64,000 bases of DNA, taken from Rubellimicrobium mesophilum DSM 19309. Lineage in GTDB: Bacteria > Pseudomonadota > Alphaproteobacteria > Rhodobacterales > Rhodobacteraceae. The stretch spans positions 16,690-80,689 of the forward strand of contig NZ_KK088561.1 in the NCBI RefSeq assembly GCF_000600335.2. The letters are read 5' to 3'. The position numbers and the translations under genes were made by a program. This document shows, in pieces, positions 33,633 through 41,054 of this stretch (within the stretch, counting starts at the first letter, position 1; every line of letters starts with the position of its first letter). Below the pieces are notes generated by a model, which worked only from the letters and a program-made list of their open reading frames with translations, was not told where the DNA came from and ran no database searches.

Positions 33633-34277
33633 ATGGCCAGAGCTTCGGCGGGACCGCAACGGCGCGGGCGCGCCTTGCCTCACCTAGCCCTGTTCATCCT
33701 CGGCCTTGCCGGTCCGACCCTGATCGCGGCCAGTCCCTCCTGGGCGCAGACCCTCGATGTTCCCGTCGTGGTCATGGAAGACGACGGACAGGCAGCCGTC
33801 TGCGCCACCAGCACCGTCTCGGGCCTGGATCCCAACGGGGACAACCTCCTCGCCGTCCGGTCCGGGCCCGGCACAGCATATCCGAAGATCGACGAGCTGC
33901 ACACCGGCGGAGTCGCCTTCACCTGCGACGGCCAGGGCAACTGGGTCGGGATCTACTACCCGGACCTGAACGGTCGAAGCGGCTGGATGCATGGACGCTA
34001 CCTCACCCGTCTGGCAGGTTGCCTCCGGTCGCCGAGAGAGGCTCCGCGCCCCGCTCCGATCGGCCGCCACCATCGCCTTGGCCCTTGCCCTTCCCCCAGC
34101 GCCGTCCTGGCGCAGGCCTCCTGCCAGGACATCCGCTTCGCCCCCGGCGCCTCCTCGGCGACCCTCACGGGTGAGGCGGTCACCGAAGCCCCTCTGTGCT
34201 TCAGCATCGAGGTGGGCGAGGGCCAGAGGGCAGAGGCCGCCGTGGAGGGCCTGAACCCGGTCGTCATGGTCGCCTAA
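33633..34277 (+). CDS. Secreted SH3-like domain protein with doubtful C-terminus
   Basis: The first 130 residues look like a real exported protein: an N-terminal signal (LALFILGLAGPTLIAASPSWA|Q) followed by a bacterial SH3-like domain (LAVRSGPGTAYPKIDELHTG, GNWVGIYYPD, SGWMHGRYLTRLAG). GGAAGG precedes the ATG. A gene of this type would normally end near 34020 after LTRLAG. The frame instead stays open into what looks like the mature part of a second exported protein (CQDIRFAPGASSATLTG..), whose signal peptide is in another frame. The fused C-terminus is therefore probably an artefact of one base change. SH3-like proteins of this kind act at the cell wall. Confidence 0.5.
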   Translation: MARASAGPQRRGRALPHLALFILGLAGPTLIAASPSWAQTLDVPVVVMEDDGQAAVCATSTVSGLDPNGDNLLAVRSGPGTAYPKIDELHTGGVAFTCDGQGNWVGIYYPDLNGRSGWMHGRYLTRLAGCLRSPREAPRPAPIGRHHRLGPCPSPSAVLAQASCQDIRFAPGASSATLTGEAVTEAPLCFSIEVGEGQRAEAAVEGLNPVVMVA

Positions 34278-34415
34278 GTCCCGGAGGTGGGCGAGGGCCA
34301 GTCCTCCTACGCCTGGACGACCCGCTCCGGCACCTGCGAGATCCGCGTGTTGACGCTGTTCCGCTTCGTCGGCCCGAGCCCCTTCCGCCTGCGCGTCGCC
34401 GTGACCTCCGGGTGA
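34021..34415 (+). pseudogene. Degenerate small exported protein
   Basis: A signal-peptide-like stretch (LRAPLRSAATIALALALP) in one frame continues as SAVLAQASCQDIRFAPGASS in the next frame. The shift falls in a run of five C at 34093-34097, where a sixth would restore the frame. The mature region is then cut by an in-frame TAA at 34275-34277, after which similar sequence continues (VPEVGEGQSSYAW... to PFRLRVAVTSG) up to a TGA at 34413-34415. With both a frame break and a nonsense codon it may be a real pseudogene or have two sequencing errors. No function is known to me. Confidence 0.4.
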
Positions 34416-34525
34416 GCGCTCCGACGGAACGCAACCCGGGACCCCCCGGCATCGGCAATTCCCGTCCTCGCATCGTGCAAGGCGCCTGGCCGGCCGATCC
34501 GGTGTCCGTTCCCTCCAAGCAGAAA

Positions 34526-34549
34526 GGCCCCGGCACGATGACCGGGGCC
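34526..34549 (-). terminator. Intrinsic terminator of nnrS
   Basis: GGCCCCGG (34526-34533) pairs with CCGGGGCC (34542-34549) around an 8-base loop. Read on the minus strand it is followed by TTTCTGCTT and lies 17 bases after the nnrS stop. Confidence 0.65.
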
Positions 34550-34566
34550 CTCCACCTTCGCAACCC

Positions 34567-35754
34567 TCACGGGTTGGGTCGCCGCTCTCCCACGCGGGGC
34601 GCCAGCAGCCACGGCCACACCCGCAGCGCGAAGCCCGCATAGGCCACCGTCCACAGGGTCGCCGCGACGGTCAGCCCGGGCACGCCGAGCAGGGTGACAT
34701 CGGCGAGGCAGGCCCGCACGGCGGCCGCCACGACCACCAGCGCGAAGGCCCCCCCAAGGATCGGCCCGGCGGCGAGCTCCCGCCCCGTATGGCCCATCGT
34801 GGCCCGCATCATCACCGCGAGGATCATGCCGCCCACGGCACCCACGCCCAGGAGGTGCAGACCCGTCGGGGGCGGCACCAGCCCCCACTCGGCCAGACCC
34901 GTCGCCAGGAGCCCCAGCGGCGCGAAGGCATAGGCCACGTGCAGCATCACGAGCAGCGCCGAGCTCCGCGTGGCGAGCCCCCGCCACCGCGACAGCCGGA
35001 CCGCGTGCAGCGCGCCCGCCAGCACCAGCCCCGCTCCGGTCACGACGCCCGGCACCAGGCTCCAGGCGAGCAGGGCCACGCCGCCGGCCGCGAGACAGAT
35101 CCCGTCGAAGCGGTTCACCGGCACGGGCAGCCTCTTGTCCCCCCGCTTCACGAGCCAGTTGCGCGTGAAGCTCGGGATGATCCGCCCGCCGATCAGGGTG
35201 ACCAGGAACACCACCACCGACAGCCCGAGCCGCCGTCCCACGTCCGCCGTGCCCGCCGTCATCGCCTCGAGATGGAAGGCGACGTTCGCGGCCCAGAGCA
35301 CCGACACGGGCCCCAGCACCACGAGGTTTTTCCAGTTCCGCCCGGCGACGATCTCCTGCGCGATCATCGCCGCGACCGCGAGGAGGAAGCTCCCGTCCAC
35401 GACGAGGACGCCCAGGGGCGGCAGCCCGAGGAGCCCCGCCACCGCCAGGCGCCCGAGGAGCCAGAGCCCCAGCAGCGCCGCCAGCGGCCAGCCCCGAGTC
35501 GGCATCCGGCCCGTCCAGTTCGGAACGGCGGTGAACAGGAACCCGGCGACGGCGGCGCTCGCGAATCCCCAGATCATCTCGTGGATGTGCCAGTCCGTCG
35601 GGATGAAGGGGCCGCCCAGCGTCAGCCGCCCGCCCCAGGCCAGGATCCAGACCGGGATGGCCCCCAGCGCGAACAGCGAGGCGGCGAGGAAGAAGGGACG
35701 GAACCCCATGCTCAGGATGGGGGGGCCGTCATAGGCGGCGCTGGCTTGTCTCAT
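34567..35754 (-). CDS. nnrS: NnrS family heme/copper membrane protein
   Basis: A polytopic inner-membrane protein of 395 residues with about 12 hydrophobic segments. The NnrS family bears the conserved N-terminal GFRPFFLAASLFA and DWHIHEMIWGFASAAVAGFLFTA segments (His residues for heme/copper). It protects against or adapts cells to nitrosative stress during denitrification. The ATG at 35754 has TTGGAGGACC upstream and is preferred over a TTG at 35769. It follows the pseudoazurin gene on the same strand, after a terminator-like hairpin, and ends with its own terminator. Confidence 0.9.
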   Translation of the reverse strand: MRQASAAYDGPPILSMGFRPFFLAASLFALGAIPVWILAWGGRLTLGGPFIPTDWHIHEMIWGFASAAVAGFLFTAVPNWTGRMPTRGWPLAALLGLWLLGRLAVAGLLGLPPLGVLVVDGSFLLAVAAMIAQEIVAGRNWKNLVVLGPVSVLWAANVAFHLEAMTAGTADVGRRLGLSVVVFLVTLIGGRIIPSFTRNWLVKRGDKRLPVPVNRFDGICLAAGGVALLAWSLVPGVVTGAGLVLAGALHAVRLSRWRGLATRSSALLVMLHVAYAFAPLGLLATGLAEWGLVPPPTGLHLLGVGAVGGMILAVMMRATMGHTGRELAAGPILGGAFALVVVAAAVRACLADVTLLGVPGLTVAATLWTVAYAGFALRVWPWLLAPRVGERRPNP

Positions 35755-35791
35755 CGGTCGGTCCTCCAAGGTGGGTCCGGGGAACGAAGAA

Positions 35792-35816
35792 GGGCGGCGA
35801 GGCTCCCCCGCCGCCC
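35792..35816 (-). terminator. Intrinsic terminator after the pseudoazurin gene
   Basis: GGGCGGCG (35792-35799) pairs with CGCCGCCC (35809-35816) around a 9-base loop. On the minus strand TTCTTCGTTCC follows. It lies 27 bases after the pseudoazurin stop and before nnrS, so nnrS either has its own promoter or depends on read-through. Confidence 0.6.
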
Positions 35817-35842
35817 TCGGTCCGGTTGCGCCGGACGACGTG

Positions 35843-36301
35843 TTACTGGGCGGAGGCGACGTCCTCGGTGACGAGCCCGAGGTCCGCCGTCATCCGCTCC
35901 TTGGCCTTGCCGCGCATGGCGTCGACGGCGGCGGCGAAGGCCTCCTGGTTGGTCGGCTGGCCCACCTGGATCAGGGCGACCATGCCCATGCCCGCATGGG
36001 GCTTGCACTCGACGCCATAGAGGCCTTCCTCGGTCAGCGTGACCGAGATCTCCTGGCCCGCCTCGCCCACGAAGGGCTCGGCCCCTTCGGGCAGCATCCC
36101 CTCGATCGACTCGGCGTTGTGGCCGGGGTTGGTCGGCACGAAGTGGATCGTGTCGCCGGGCTGGGCCTGCACGAAGGCGGGCTCGAAGACCATGACGCCT
36201 TGCTCGCCCTTGTTGAGCATCTGCACCTCGATGGTGGCGGCCATGGCGGACCCGCCCACGAGGGCGAGGGCGGTGGCGAGGGCAACGGATTGGATACGCA
36301 T
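35843..36301 (-). CDS. Pseudoazurin (blue copper electron carrier)
   Basis: A periplasmic cupredoxin of 152 residues that donates electrons to NirK. The signal peptide is MRIQSVALATALALVGGSAMA. Type 1 copper ligands are His in NPGHNAES, and Cys, His and Met in VECKPHAGMGM. The C-terminal helical tail (AAVDAMRGKAKERM..) is typical of pseudoazurins. It is divergent from the Crp/Fnr regulator at 36400, with a TTG-N8-CAA box between them, centred about 76 bases from its start, so it is probably activated under nitrite/NO-respiring conditions. Confidence 0.93.
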   Translation of the reverse strand: MRIQSVALATALALVGGSAMAATIEVQMLNKGEQGVMVFEPAFVQAQPGDTIHFVPTNPGHNAESIEGMLPEGAEPFVGEAGQEISVTLTEEGLYGVECKPHAGMGMVALIQVGQPTNQEAFAAAVDAMRGKAKERMTADLGLVTEDVASAQ

Positions 36302-36370
36302 CGGACTGTCCCTTTTCGATGATCCGGTTTGTTTCGCTGCCGCTTATGCGCTACCACCCCGGTCCAGTCC

Positions 36371-36384
36371 TTGCGCTGGATCAA
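36371..36384. promoter_or_regulatory. FNR/NnrR-type box between pseudoazurin and the Crp/Fnr regulator
   Basis: TTGCGCTGGATCAA has the TTG-N8-CAA pattern. It is placed for activation of the pseudoazurin promoter and lies only 15 bases upstream of the regulator start, where binding would block regulator transcription, suggesting negative autoregulation. Confidence 0.62.
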
Positions 36385-36399
36385 ACTGGGAACAGGTCG

Positions 36400-37095
36400 A
36401 TGAACAAGCTCGACGAGAGCCTCCTGACGGGCCTTCCGCCCTTCTCGCGACTCGAGCGTCCCCAGATCCGCGAGATCCTCGACCAGGCCACGCCCAAGCG
36501 CCACGACGAGGGCGCGGAGGTCTTCCGCGAGGGGGAGGAGGCCGACCGATTCTTCCTCCTCCTCGACGGCTACGTGCGCGTGGTGCGGACGACGCCGACC
36601 GGCGACCAGATGGTCCTGCGGCACATCGCGCCGGGCCAGCTCATCGGCATCGCCCCGGCGCTCGGCCGGACGACGTATCCCGCCACCGCCACCGCCGCCT
36701 CCGAGGCGCTGACCCTGGCCTGGCCCACGCGCCTCTGGCCGGGCTTCGTCACCCGCTACGAGGGATTCGCCACCGAGACCTGGGCCACGCTGGGCCGCCG
36801 GATGCAGGAGCTGAACGACCACCTCGCCGAACTCGCCACCAAGGCGGTCGAGCAGCGGGTCGCCTCGGCGGTCCTCCGCATGGTCAACCAGACCGGGCGG
36901 AAGGTCGACGGCGGCATCGAGATCGCCTTCCCGGTGACCCGCGCCAACATCGCCGAGATGACGGGAACCACGCTCCACACCGTAAGCCGCCTCCTGGCCG
37001 CCTGGGAGAAGGACGGCATCGTGGAGAGCCGCCGCAAGCATATCGTGGTGACGGCGCCCCACCGGCTCGTCCTTCTCTCCGGCGCCGGCGGCTGA
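36400..37095 (+). CDS. Crp/Fnr-family regulator, NnrR/DNR type
   Basis: A regulator of 231 residues. The N-terminal cyclic-nucleotide-binding-like domain contains EGEEADRFFLLLDGYVRV, a long dimer helix follows, and the C-terminal helix-turn-helix is TRANIAEMTGTTLHTVSRLL. There is no cysteine, so it cannot hold the FNR iron-sulfur cluster; this and the nirK/nnrS context point to an NO-responsive NnrR/DNR role. The ATG at 36400 is preferred over an upstream in-frame ATG at 36319, which would translate through the TTG-N8-CAA box. Confidence 0.85.
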   Translation: MNKLDESLLTGLPPFSRLERPQIREILDQATPKRHDEGAEVFREGEEADRFFLLLDGYVRVVRTTPTGDQMVLRHIAPGQLIGIAPALGRTTYPATATAASEALTLAWPTRLWPGFVTRYEGFATETWATLGRRMQELNDHLAELATKAVEQRVASAVLRMVNQTGRKVDGGIEIAFPVTRANIAEMTGTTLHTVSRLLAAWEKDGIVESRRKHIVVTAPHRLVLLSGAGG

Positions 37096-38115
37096 AGGCC
37101 CGCGCGGGCTCGCATCGACCGGGTCCCGCAACGGGCCGGCTCCGCGAATCATGGGGGCCTCACCCCGCCGCGCGATGGCGGCACCGGGCAAAGCCCGTGG
37201 CCTCGTCCGGGACGGCGTGCTCCCGCGCCATGCGCCAACGGCACTGATTCGAGCCCTGGAAAGGCGCTGGCAAACGCAGGGCCGCGAGGGGGCGACGCAA
37301 CACCTCGTCCAAGGAACTATCCCTGCCTGATCAGGGTCTTGCATCCGGGGTGTTGCGTCGCGCCACCCCCCACCGAACGCCCCGCTTACGATTCGTTAAC
37401 CTCTGGCGCGCAGCATGGCCACTATCGGAGAGCCGTCCCATGGCGCCTCCCTTCGGCCCGCCCAGGACCTCAGAGCAGGAGGGCGCTTGCGTCGGAAGGA
37501 GGACGGACAGGGGACGGCGCTCCCCCGGATGCGGCTTTGGACGGCCAGCGGCACCCCGGGCTTCACAGGACCGTCCATGCCGGGGGCTCCCACGGGAGAG
37601 AGGCTTCACCGGCGAGAGCTCTTTGAACGGAAAGCGCGGGCCCCTTTCCACCTGGGAGGCATCAACCATCGCCGCGAGGCGAGGGGCACGGCCGCAAAGA
37701 CCCAGCCGCCGCGCGTCGAAACGCGCCCCTCGCGTCGTGGCCGTGGCACGCCCGGCGCGACCCTCGGGCACGACGGACCGGCGCGGCGCCAACCCCGCGC
37801 CCCCGTAACGGCCCGAGACCGTTTCACATCCGAAGGAGACCCAGGCGCCCAGCCGACCCCGCGCATCCATGACTCGGACCGCCGTCCAGGGCCCCTCGAC
37901 GACCGACGCTGCGGCGACCGGCCTTCTTCTGACCGCACGCAGGACGAGTCGCGCAGCGGCGAACCCGCGTCCAGCTATCGAACCAGAGCCGCCGGCTACG
38001 TGCCTCGGCGACCGGACCGTGACTTGGCCCGAGACCAAGACCGGACCCCACGCCAGGCGCGGCCGAAGCGGGCAGGGGCCTGCATCGCCGGACCCCTCCC
38101 GGATCAGCCGTTTGC
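37096..38115. other. About 1 kb without a convincing gene
   Basis: Several frames stay open because of the high GC, but none has a recognisable family, signal peptide or good ribosome-binding site, and the residue make-up is Arg/Pro-rich, as in antisense frames. It contains a 13-base inverted repeat (37292-37361) and a GTTAACCTCTGGCG motif near 37395. The region could hold a degenerate gene or an untranslated RNA; I cannot identify either. Confidence 0.5.
37292..37361. repeat. 13-base perfect inverted repeat
   Basis: GCGACGCAACACC (37292-37304) is repeated inverted as GGTGTTGCGTCGC (37349-37361), 44 bases apart. It lies downstream of the Crp/Fnr gene. The spacing is long for a terminator and there is no U-run; it may be a regulatory or structural element. 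Confidence 0.55.
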
Positions 38116-38631
38116 TCAGAACGGGATGTCGTCGTCCAAGTCCGATCCGCCACCCCCGCCGCTCCGGCCTCCGCCATAGCCGCCGCCCGACGATCCGCCG
38201 CTGTAGCCGCCGCGGCTACCGCCACCTCCGTAGCCGCCGCCCTGGTCGTCGAAGTCGCCGCCGCTGCCGCCCGCGTCGCCGCGTCCGCCCAGCATCGTCA
38301 TCGAGCTCCGGAACGGCCGCAGCACCACCTCGGTCGAGTAGCGGTCCTGCCCGGACTGGTCCTGCCACTTCCGGGTCTCGAGCTGGCCCTCGATGTAGAC
38401 CGTCGAGCCCTTCTTCAGATACTGCTCCGCCACCCGCGCGAGGTTCTCGTCGAAGATCGCGACCGAGTGCCACTCGGTCCGTTCCTTCCGCTCGCCGGTG
38501 TTGCGGTCCTTCCAGTTCTCGGACGTGGCGATCCGCAGGTTCACCACCTTACCACCGTTCTGGAAGCTCCTCACCTCCGGGTCCCGGCCGAGATTCCCGA
38601 CCAGGATCACCTTGTTCACCGAGCCCGCCAT
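38116..38631 (-). CDS. ssb: Single-stranded DNA-binding protein
   Basis: SSB of 171 residues. The OB fold covers residues 1-110, with [35 protein letters not shown] and [18 protein letters not shown] Gly-rich flexible linker of about 45 residues follows, then the acidic DDDIPF tip that binds partner proteins. It coats single-stranded DNA in replication and repair. AGGAGAGGGG precedes the ATG at 38631. No uvrA is visible beside it. Confidence 0.96.
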   Translation of the reverse strand: MAGSVNKVILVGNLGRDPEVRSFQNGGKVVNLRIATSENWKDRNTGERKERTEWHSVAIFDENLARVAEQYLKKGSTVYIEGQLETRKWQDQSGQDRYSTEVVLRPFRSSMTMLGGRGDAGGSGGDFDDQGGGYGGGGSRGGYSGGSSGGGYGGGRSGGGGGSDLDDDIPF

Positions 38632-38859
38632 GGCCCCTCTCCTCTGACTTGTCGCACCCGTTAGACCATGCCCGGAACCGGAATGAAAGGGGAACGAAAG
38701 CAGCATCATGCGGCCTAAACCGGAGTTGTAGCCGTCCGTCCCACGCCCCAACCCGGGGCGGGGCCCCCTCCTGTCCGATTCCCCGGCGCGCCGCTCCCGT
38801 CCAACTCCGTCCCACGGCACCCGAGCACCGGGTCCCCCAACCGAGAAGGACAGACCACC

Positions 38860-39120
38860 ATGATCGCCCGCACCCTCATCGCCTCCCTTGCCCTGACGCT
38901 CGCCCTCGGCGGCGCTGCCCGCGCCGAGGACGCCGAGGCCGCCCTCGACCCCGCCAAGGAGGCCCAGGTCCGCGACACCCTCTCGCAGCAAGGCTACGAC
39001 GTCCGCTCGGTCGGCATGGAGGACGGCCGGATCGAGGTCTACGCCGTCAAGGACGGAGCGATGGTCGAGATCTACCTCGCCGACGACCTCTCGATCGCCG
39101 AGGTGAAGCAGGAGGACTGA
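38860..39120 (+). CDS. Small exported PepSY-domain protein
   Basis: A protein of 86 residues. The signal peptide is [22 protein letters not shown], followed by a single PepSY-like domain ([37 protein letters not shown] without the usual long chain). Small PepSY proteins often accompany cytochrome b561-type proteins, as here, where one starts 52 bases downstream. It may act as a periplasmic partner or inhibitor-like module for that membrane protein. Function is not established. Confidence 0.8.
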   Translation: MIARTLIASLALTLALGGAARAEDAEAALDPAKEAQVRDTLSQQGYDVRSVGMEDGRIEVYAVKDGAMVEIYLADDLSIAEVKQED

Positions 39121-39171
39121 GGCCCCGGCGGCCCGGCCCTCCCCGGGCCGCCCCTCCCTGGGAGAGATGCC

Positions 39172-39714
39172 ATGACGACACGAACCAAGGTCTGGGACCC
39201 CGTCGTGCGGGTCTTCCACTGGACGCTGGTGACGCTCTTCGCCGCCAACGCCGTCCTGACCGACCCCGAGCACAAGATCCACCACTACGTCGGCTACGCC
39301 ATCGCCGCGCTTGTCCTGCTGCGCCTCGCCTGGGGCCTCGTCGGCAGCCGCTACGCCCGCTTCGCCTCCTTCCCGCCGAACCCCCGCGCCGCGCTGGAGC
39401 AGCTGGCCGACGTGCTGACCGGGCGCCGGCGCATCCACCTGGGGCACACGCCGCTGGGTGCGCTGATGATCTACAACCTCCTCCTCGCGCTCGCCGTCAT
39501 CACCGCCTCCGGCTACGCCATGACGACCGTCGCGTTCTGGGGCGTCAAGTGGATGGAGGAACTCCACGAGGCCGCCGTGACCTGGGCCGAGATTTCCGTC
39601 CTCGTCCATGTCGCGGCCGTGATCTGGGAAAGCCGCCGGACCGGGGTGAACCTTCCCAGGGCCATGGTCACGGGCTACAAGGAAGTCCCCGAGGACGTCA
39701 TGATCGCCGAATGA
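39172..39714 (+). CDS. Cytochrome b561-family membrane protein
   Basis: A di-heme-type cytochrome b of 180 residues with four membrane helices. Heme-ligand His are in VRVFHWTLV (about residue 16), [18 protein letters not shown] and [10 protein letters not shown]. The family passes electrons between quinol and periplasmic partners. It lies between the PepSY gene and a membrane LuxR-type regulator, whose start overlaps its stop by ATGA if the frame break described there is corrected. The three form a small conserved-looking redox/sensing unit (inference). Confidence 0.87.
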   Translation: MTTRTKVWDPVVRVFHWTLVTLFAANAVLTDPEHKIHHYVGYAIAALVLLRLAWGLVGSRYARFASFPPNPRAALEQLADVLTGRRRIHLGHTPLGALMIYNLLLALAVITASGYAMTTVAFWGVKWMEELHEAAVTWAEISVLVHVAAVIWESRRTGVNLPRAMVTGYKEVPEDVMIAE

Positions 39715-39765
39715 GTCCCTCCGCCCCACGCCCGACCCGGACCATCGTCCTGGGTCACGATCGCG

Positions 39766-40290
39766 GTGCAGGTCGTCTGCGCCGCGTTCTTCCTCTGGGA
39801 CGCCACGGAGGACTACATCGACCTGGGCCAGAGGTCGCTCAACTTCCACCTCTCGATCGAATCACTGGCCGTCCTGACGCTCTGCATCGCCATCGCGCTG
39901 GAGATCGGCCAGTTCGTCGGCCTCGTGCGGCGCGAGGCCCACATGGTGAGGAGCCTCACCGCCGCCGGCCGCGCCCTGCACGAGCTGATCGAGGAGTACT
40001 TCGCCGAGTGGCGGCTGACCCCGTCCGAGAGGGACGTCGCCACCTTCCTCATCAAGGGCGCCGACATCGCCGAGATCGCCCGCCTGCGCGGCAGCGCCGA
40101 GGGCACCGTCAAGGCGCATCTCAACGCCATCTACCGCAAGGCCGGCGTCTCCGGCCGGCCCGCCCTGGTCTCCCTCCTGATCGAGGACCTGATGACCGAG
40201 CCGCTGATCGGCCGCGCCGCGCCGGCCCCGACCCAGGGAGAACCGGCGTCCCGAGAGGATCGCTCTGGAAAAGATCTCACGATCGGATAG
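39766..40290 (+). CDS. Membrane-anchored LuxR-type HTH regulator, N-terminus probably frameshifted
   Basis: The visible open frame starts at a GTG at 39766 and gives 174 residues. Two hydrophobic segments ([10 protein letters not shown].. and [21 protein letters not shown]) precede a linker and a LuxR-type HTH ([22 protein letters not shown] then [18 protein letters not shown]). A better start is the ATG at 39711, overlapping the cytochrome stop by ATGA. That frame ([13 protein letters not shown]) joins the HTH frame (WVTIAVQVV) if one C near 39749-39750 is removed, also completing the first membrane helix. It could sense the state of the adjacent cytochrome/PepSY pair (inference). Confidence 0.75.
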   Translation: MQVVCAAFFLWDATEDYIDLGQRSLNFHLSIESLAVLTLCIAIALEIGQFVGLVRREAHMVRSLTAAGRALHELIEEYFAEWRLTPSERDVATFLIKGADIAEIARLRGSAEGTVKAHLNAIYRKAGVSGRPALVSLLIEDLMTEPLIGRAAPAPTQGEPASREDRSGKDLTIG

Positions 40291-40329
40291 GCTCCAACCT
40301 CACGAGTCGGTGTTCGGGACAGGTTGAGG

Positions 40330-40929
40330 ATGACCATACAGCCAACGCGTATCGGCGCGCTCCTCTGCGCGGCAGGGCTCGCTTGGGCCGGTGCGGCCAC
40401 GGCCGACACGATTTCGACGATGAACCGCACGGCGCTCTTCCGGTCGCAGGTCGCGGTTCTCGACGGGCGGGCGGCGCAGCAGTATAACAACTCGACGCGG
40501 CTCCAGCCCCCCCGGGCCGAGGTTCCGCCGCTCGCAGCCGCCGTGCCCTCCTACAGCGGCCCCGCCTCGAGCCAGTGGTTCGAGCCCGCCCGCGCCGCCG
40601 CCCGCCGCCACGGCATCCCCGAGGACCTCTTCCTCCGCCTCGTCCGCCAGGAGTCGGGCTGGTATTCCGGCGCCCTGTCGCCCAAGGGCGCCATCGGCCT
40701 CGCCCAGCTCATGCCCGACACGGCGCGCCTCATGGGCGTGGACCCGACCGACCCGCAGCAGAACCTCGACGGTGGCGCCCGCTACCTCAAGCGGCAGTTC
40801 GACCGTTTCGGAAGCTGGCCCCTGGCGCTCGCCGCCTACAACGCCGGCCCCGAGGCGGTGGAGCAATACGGCGGCATCCCGCCCTATGCCGAGACGCAGG
40901 GCTACGTGCAGGCGATCTGGGGCGGCTGA
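40330..40929 (+). CDS. Lytic transglycosylase (SLT domain)
   Basis: A periplasmic murein transglycosylase of 199 residues. The signal peptide covers residues 1-25 (..[17 protein letters not shown]). The SLT domain from about residue 78 has the catalytic Glu in RQESGWYSG, then [25 protein letters not shown] and [18 protein letters not shown]. It cleaves peptidoglycan to anhydromuropeptides. The short length fits VirB1/MltE-like stand-alone enzymes. ATG 40330 is preferred over a TTG six bases upstream. Confidence 0.9.
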   Translation: MTIQPTRIGALLCAAGLAWAGAATADTISTMNRTALFRSQVAVLDGRAAQQYNNSTRLQPPRAEVPPLAAAVPSYSGPASSQWFEPARAAARRHGIPEDLFLRLVRQESGWYSGALSPKGAIGLAQLMPDTARLMGVDPTDPQQNLDGGARYLKRQFDRFGSWPLALAAYNAGPEAVEQYGGIPPYAETQGYVQAIWGG

Positions 40930-41054
40930 CGCCCCCACCAGCGGGCCGTGAGCACCCGACACCTGCAGGGCCGCCGATGCGCGACAGCCACGGGTGGTCC
41001 GCCCCCCGTCCCCGTAGGACGCCGCGTGGCGTAGGGGAAGGAGGTCGGCTCCCT

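Noticed and set aside
36319..36399. A longer N-terminus for the Crp/Fnr regulator from the ATG at 36319
   Set aside because: It would translate across the TTG-N8-CAA box and adds residues without family similarity; the ATG at 36400 fits better.
37331..38038. A minus-strand open frame in the 1-kb gap
   Set aside because: No family, no ribosome-binding site and antisense-like composition; kept only as an unexplained gap.
37869..40487. An 872-residue plus-strand frame through ssb, PepSY, cytochrome and transglycosylase genes
   Set aside because: It is Arg/Pro-rich without any domain and overlaps five recognisable genes in other frames or on the other strand.
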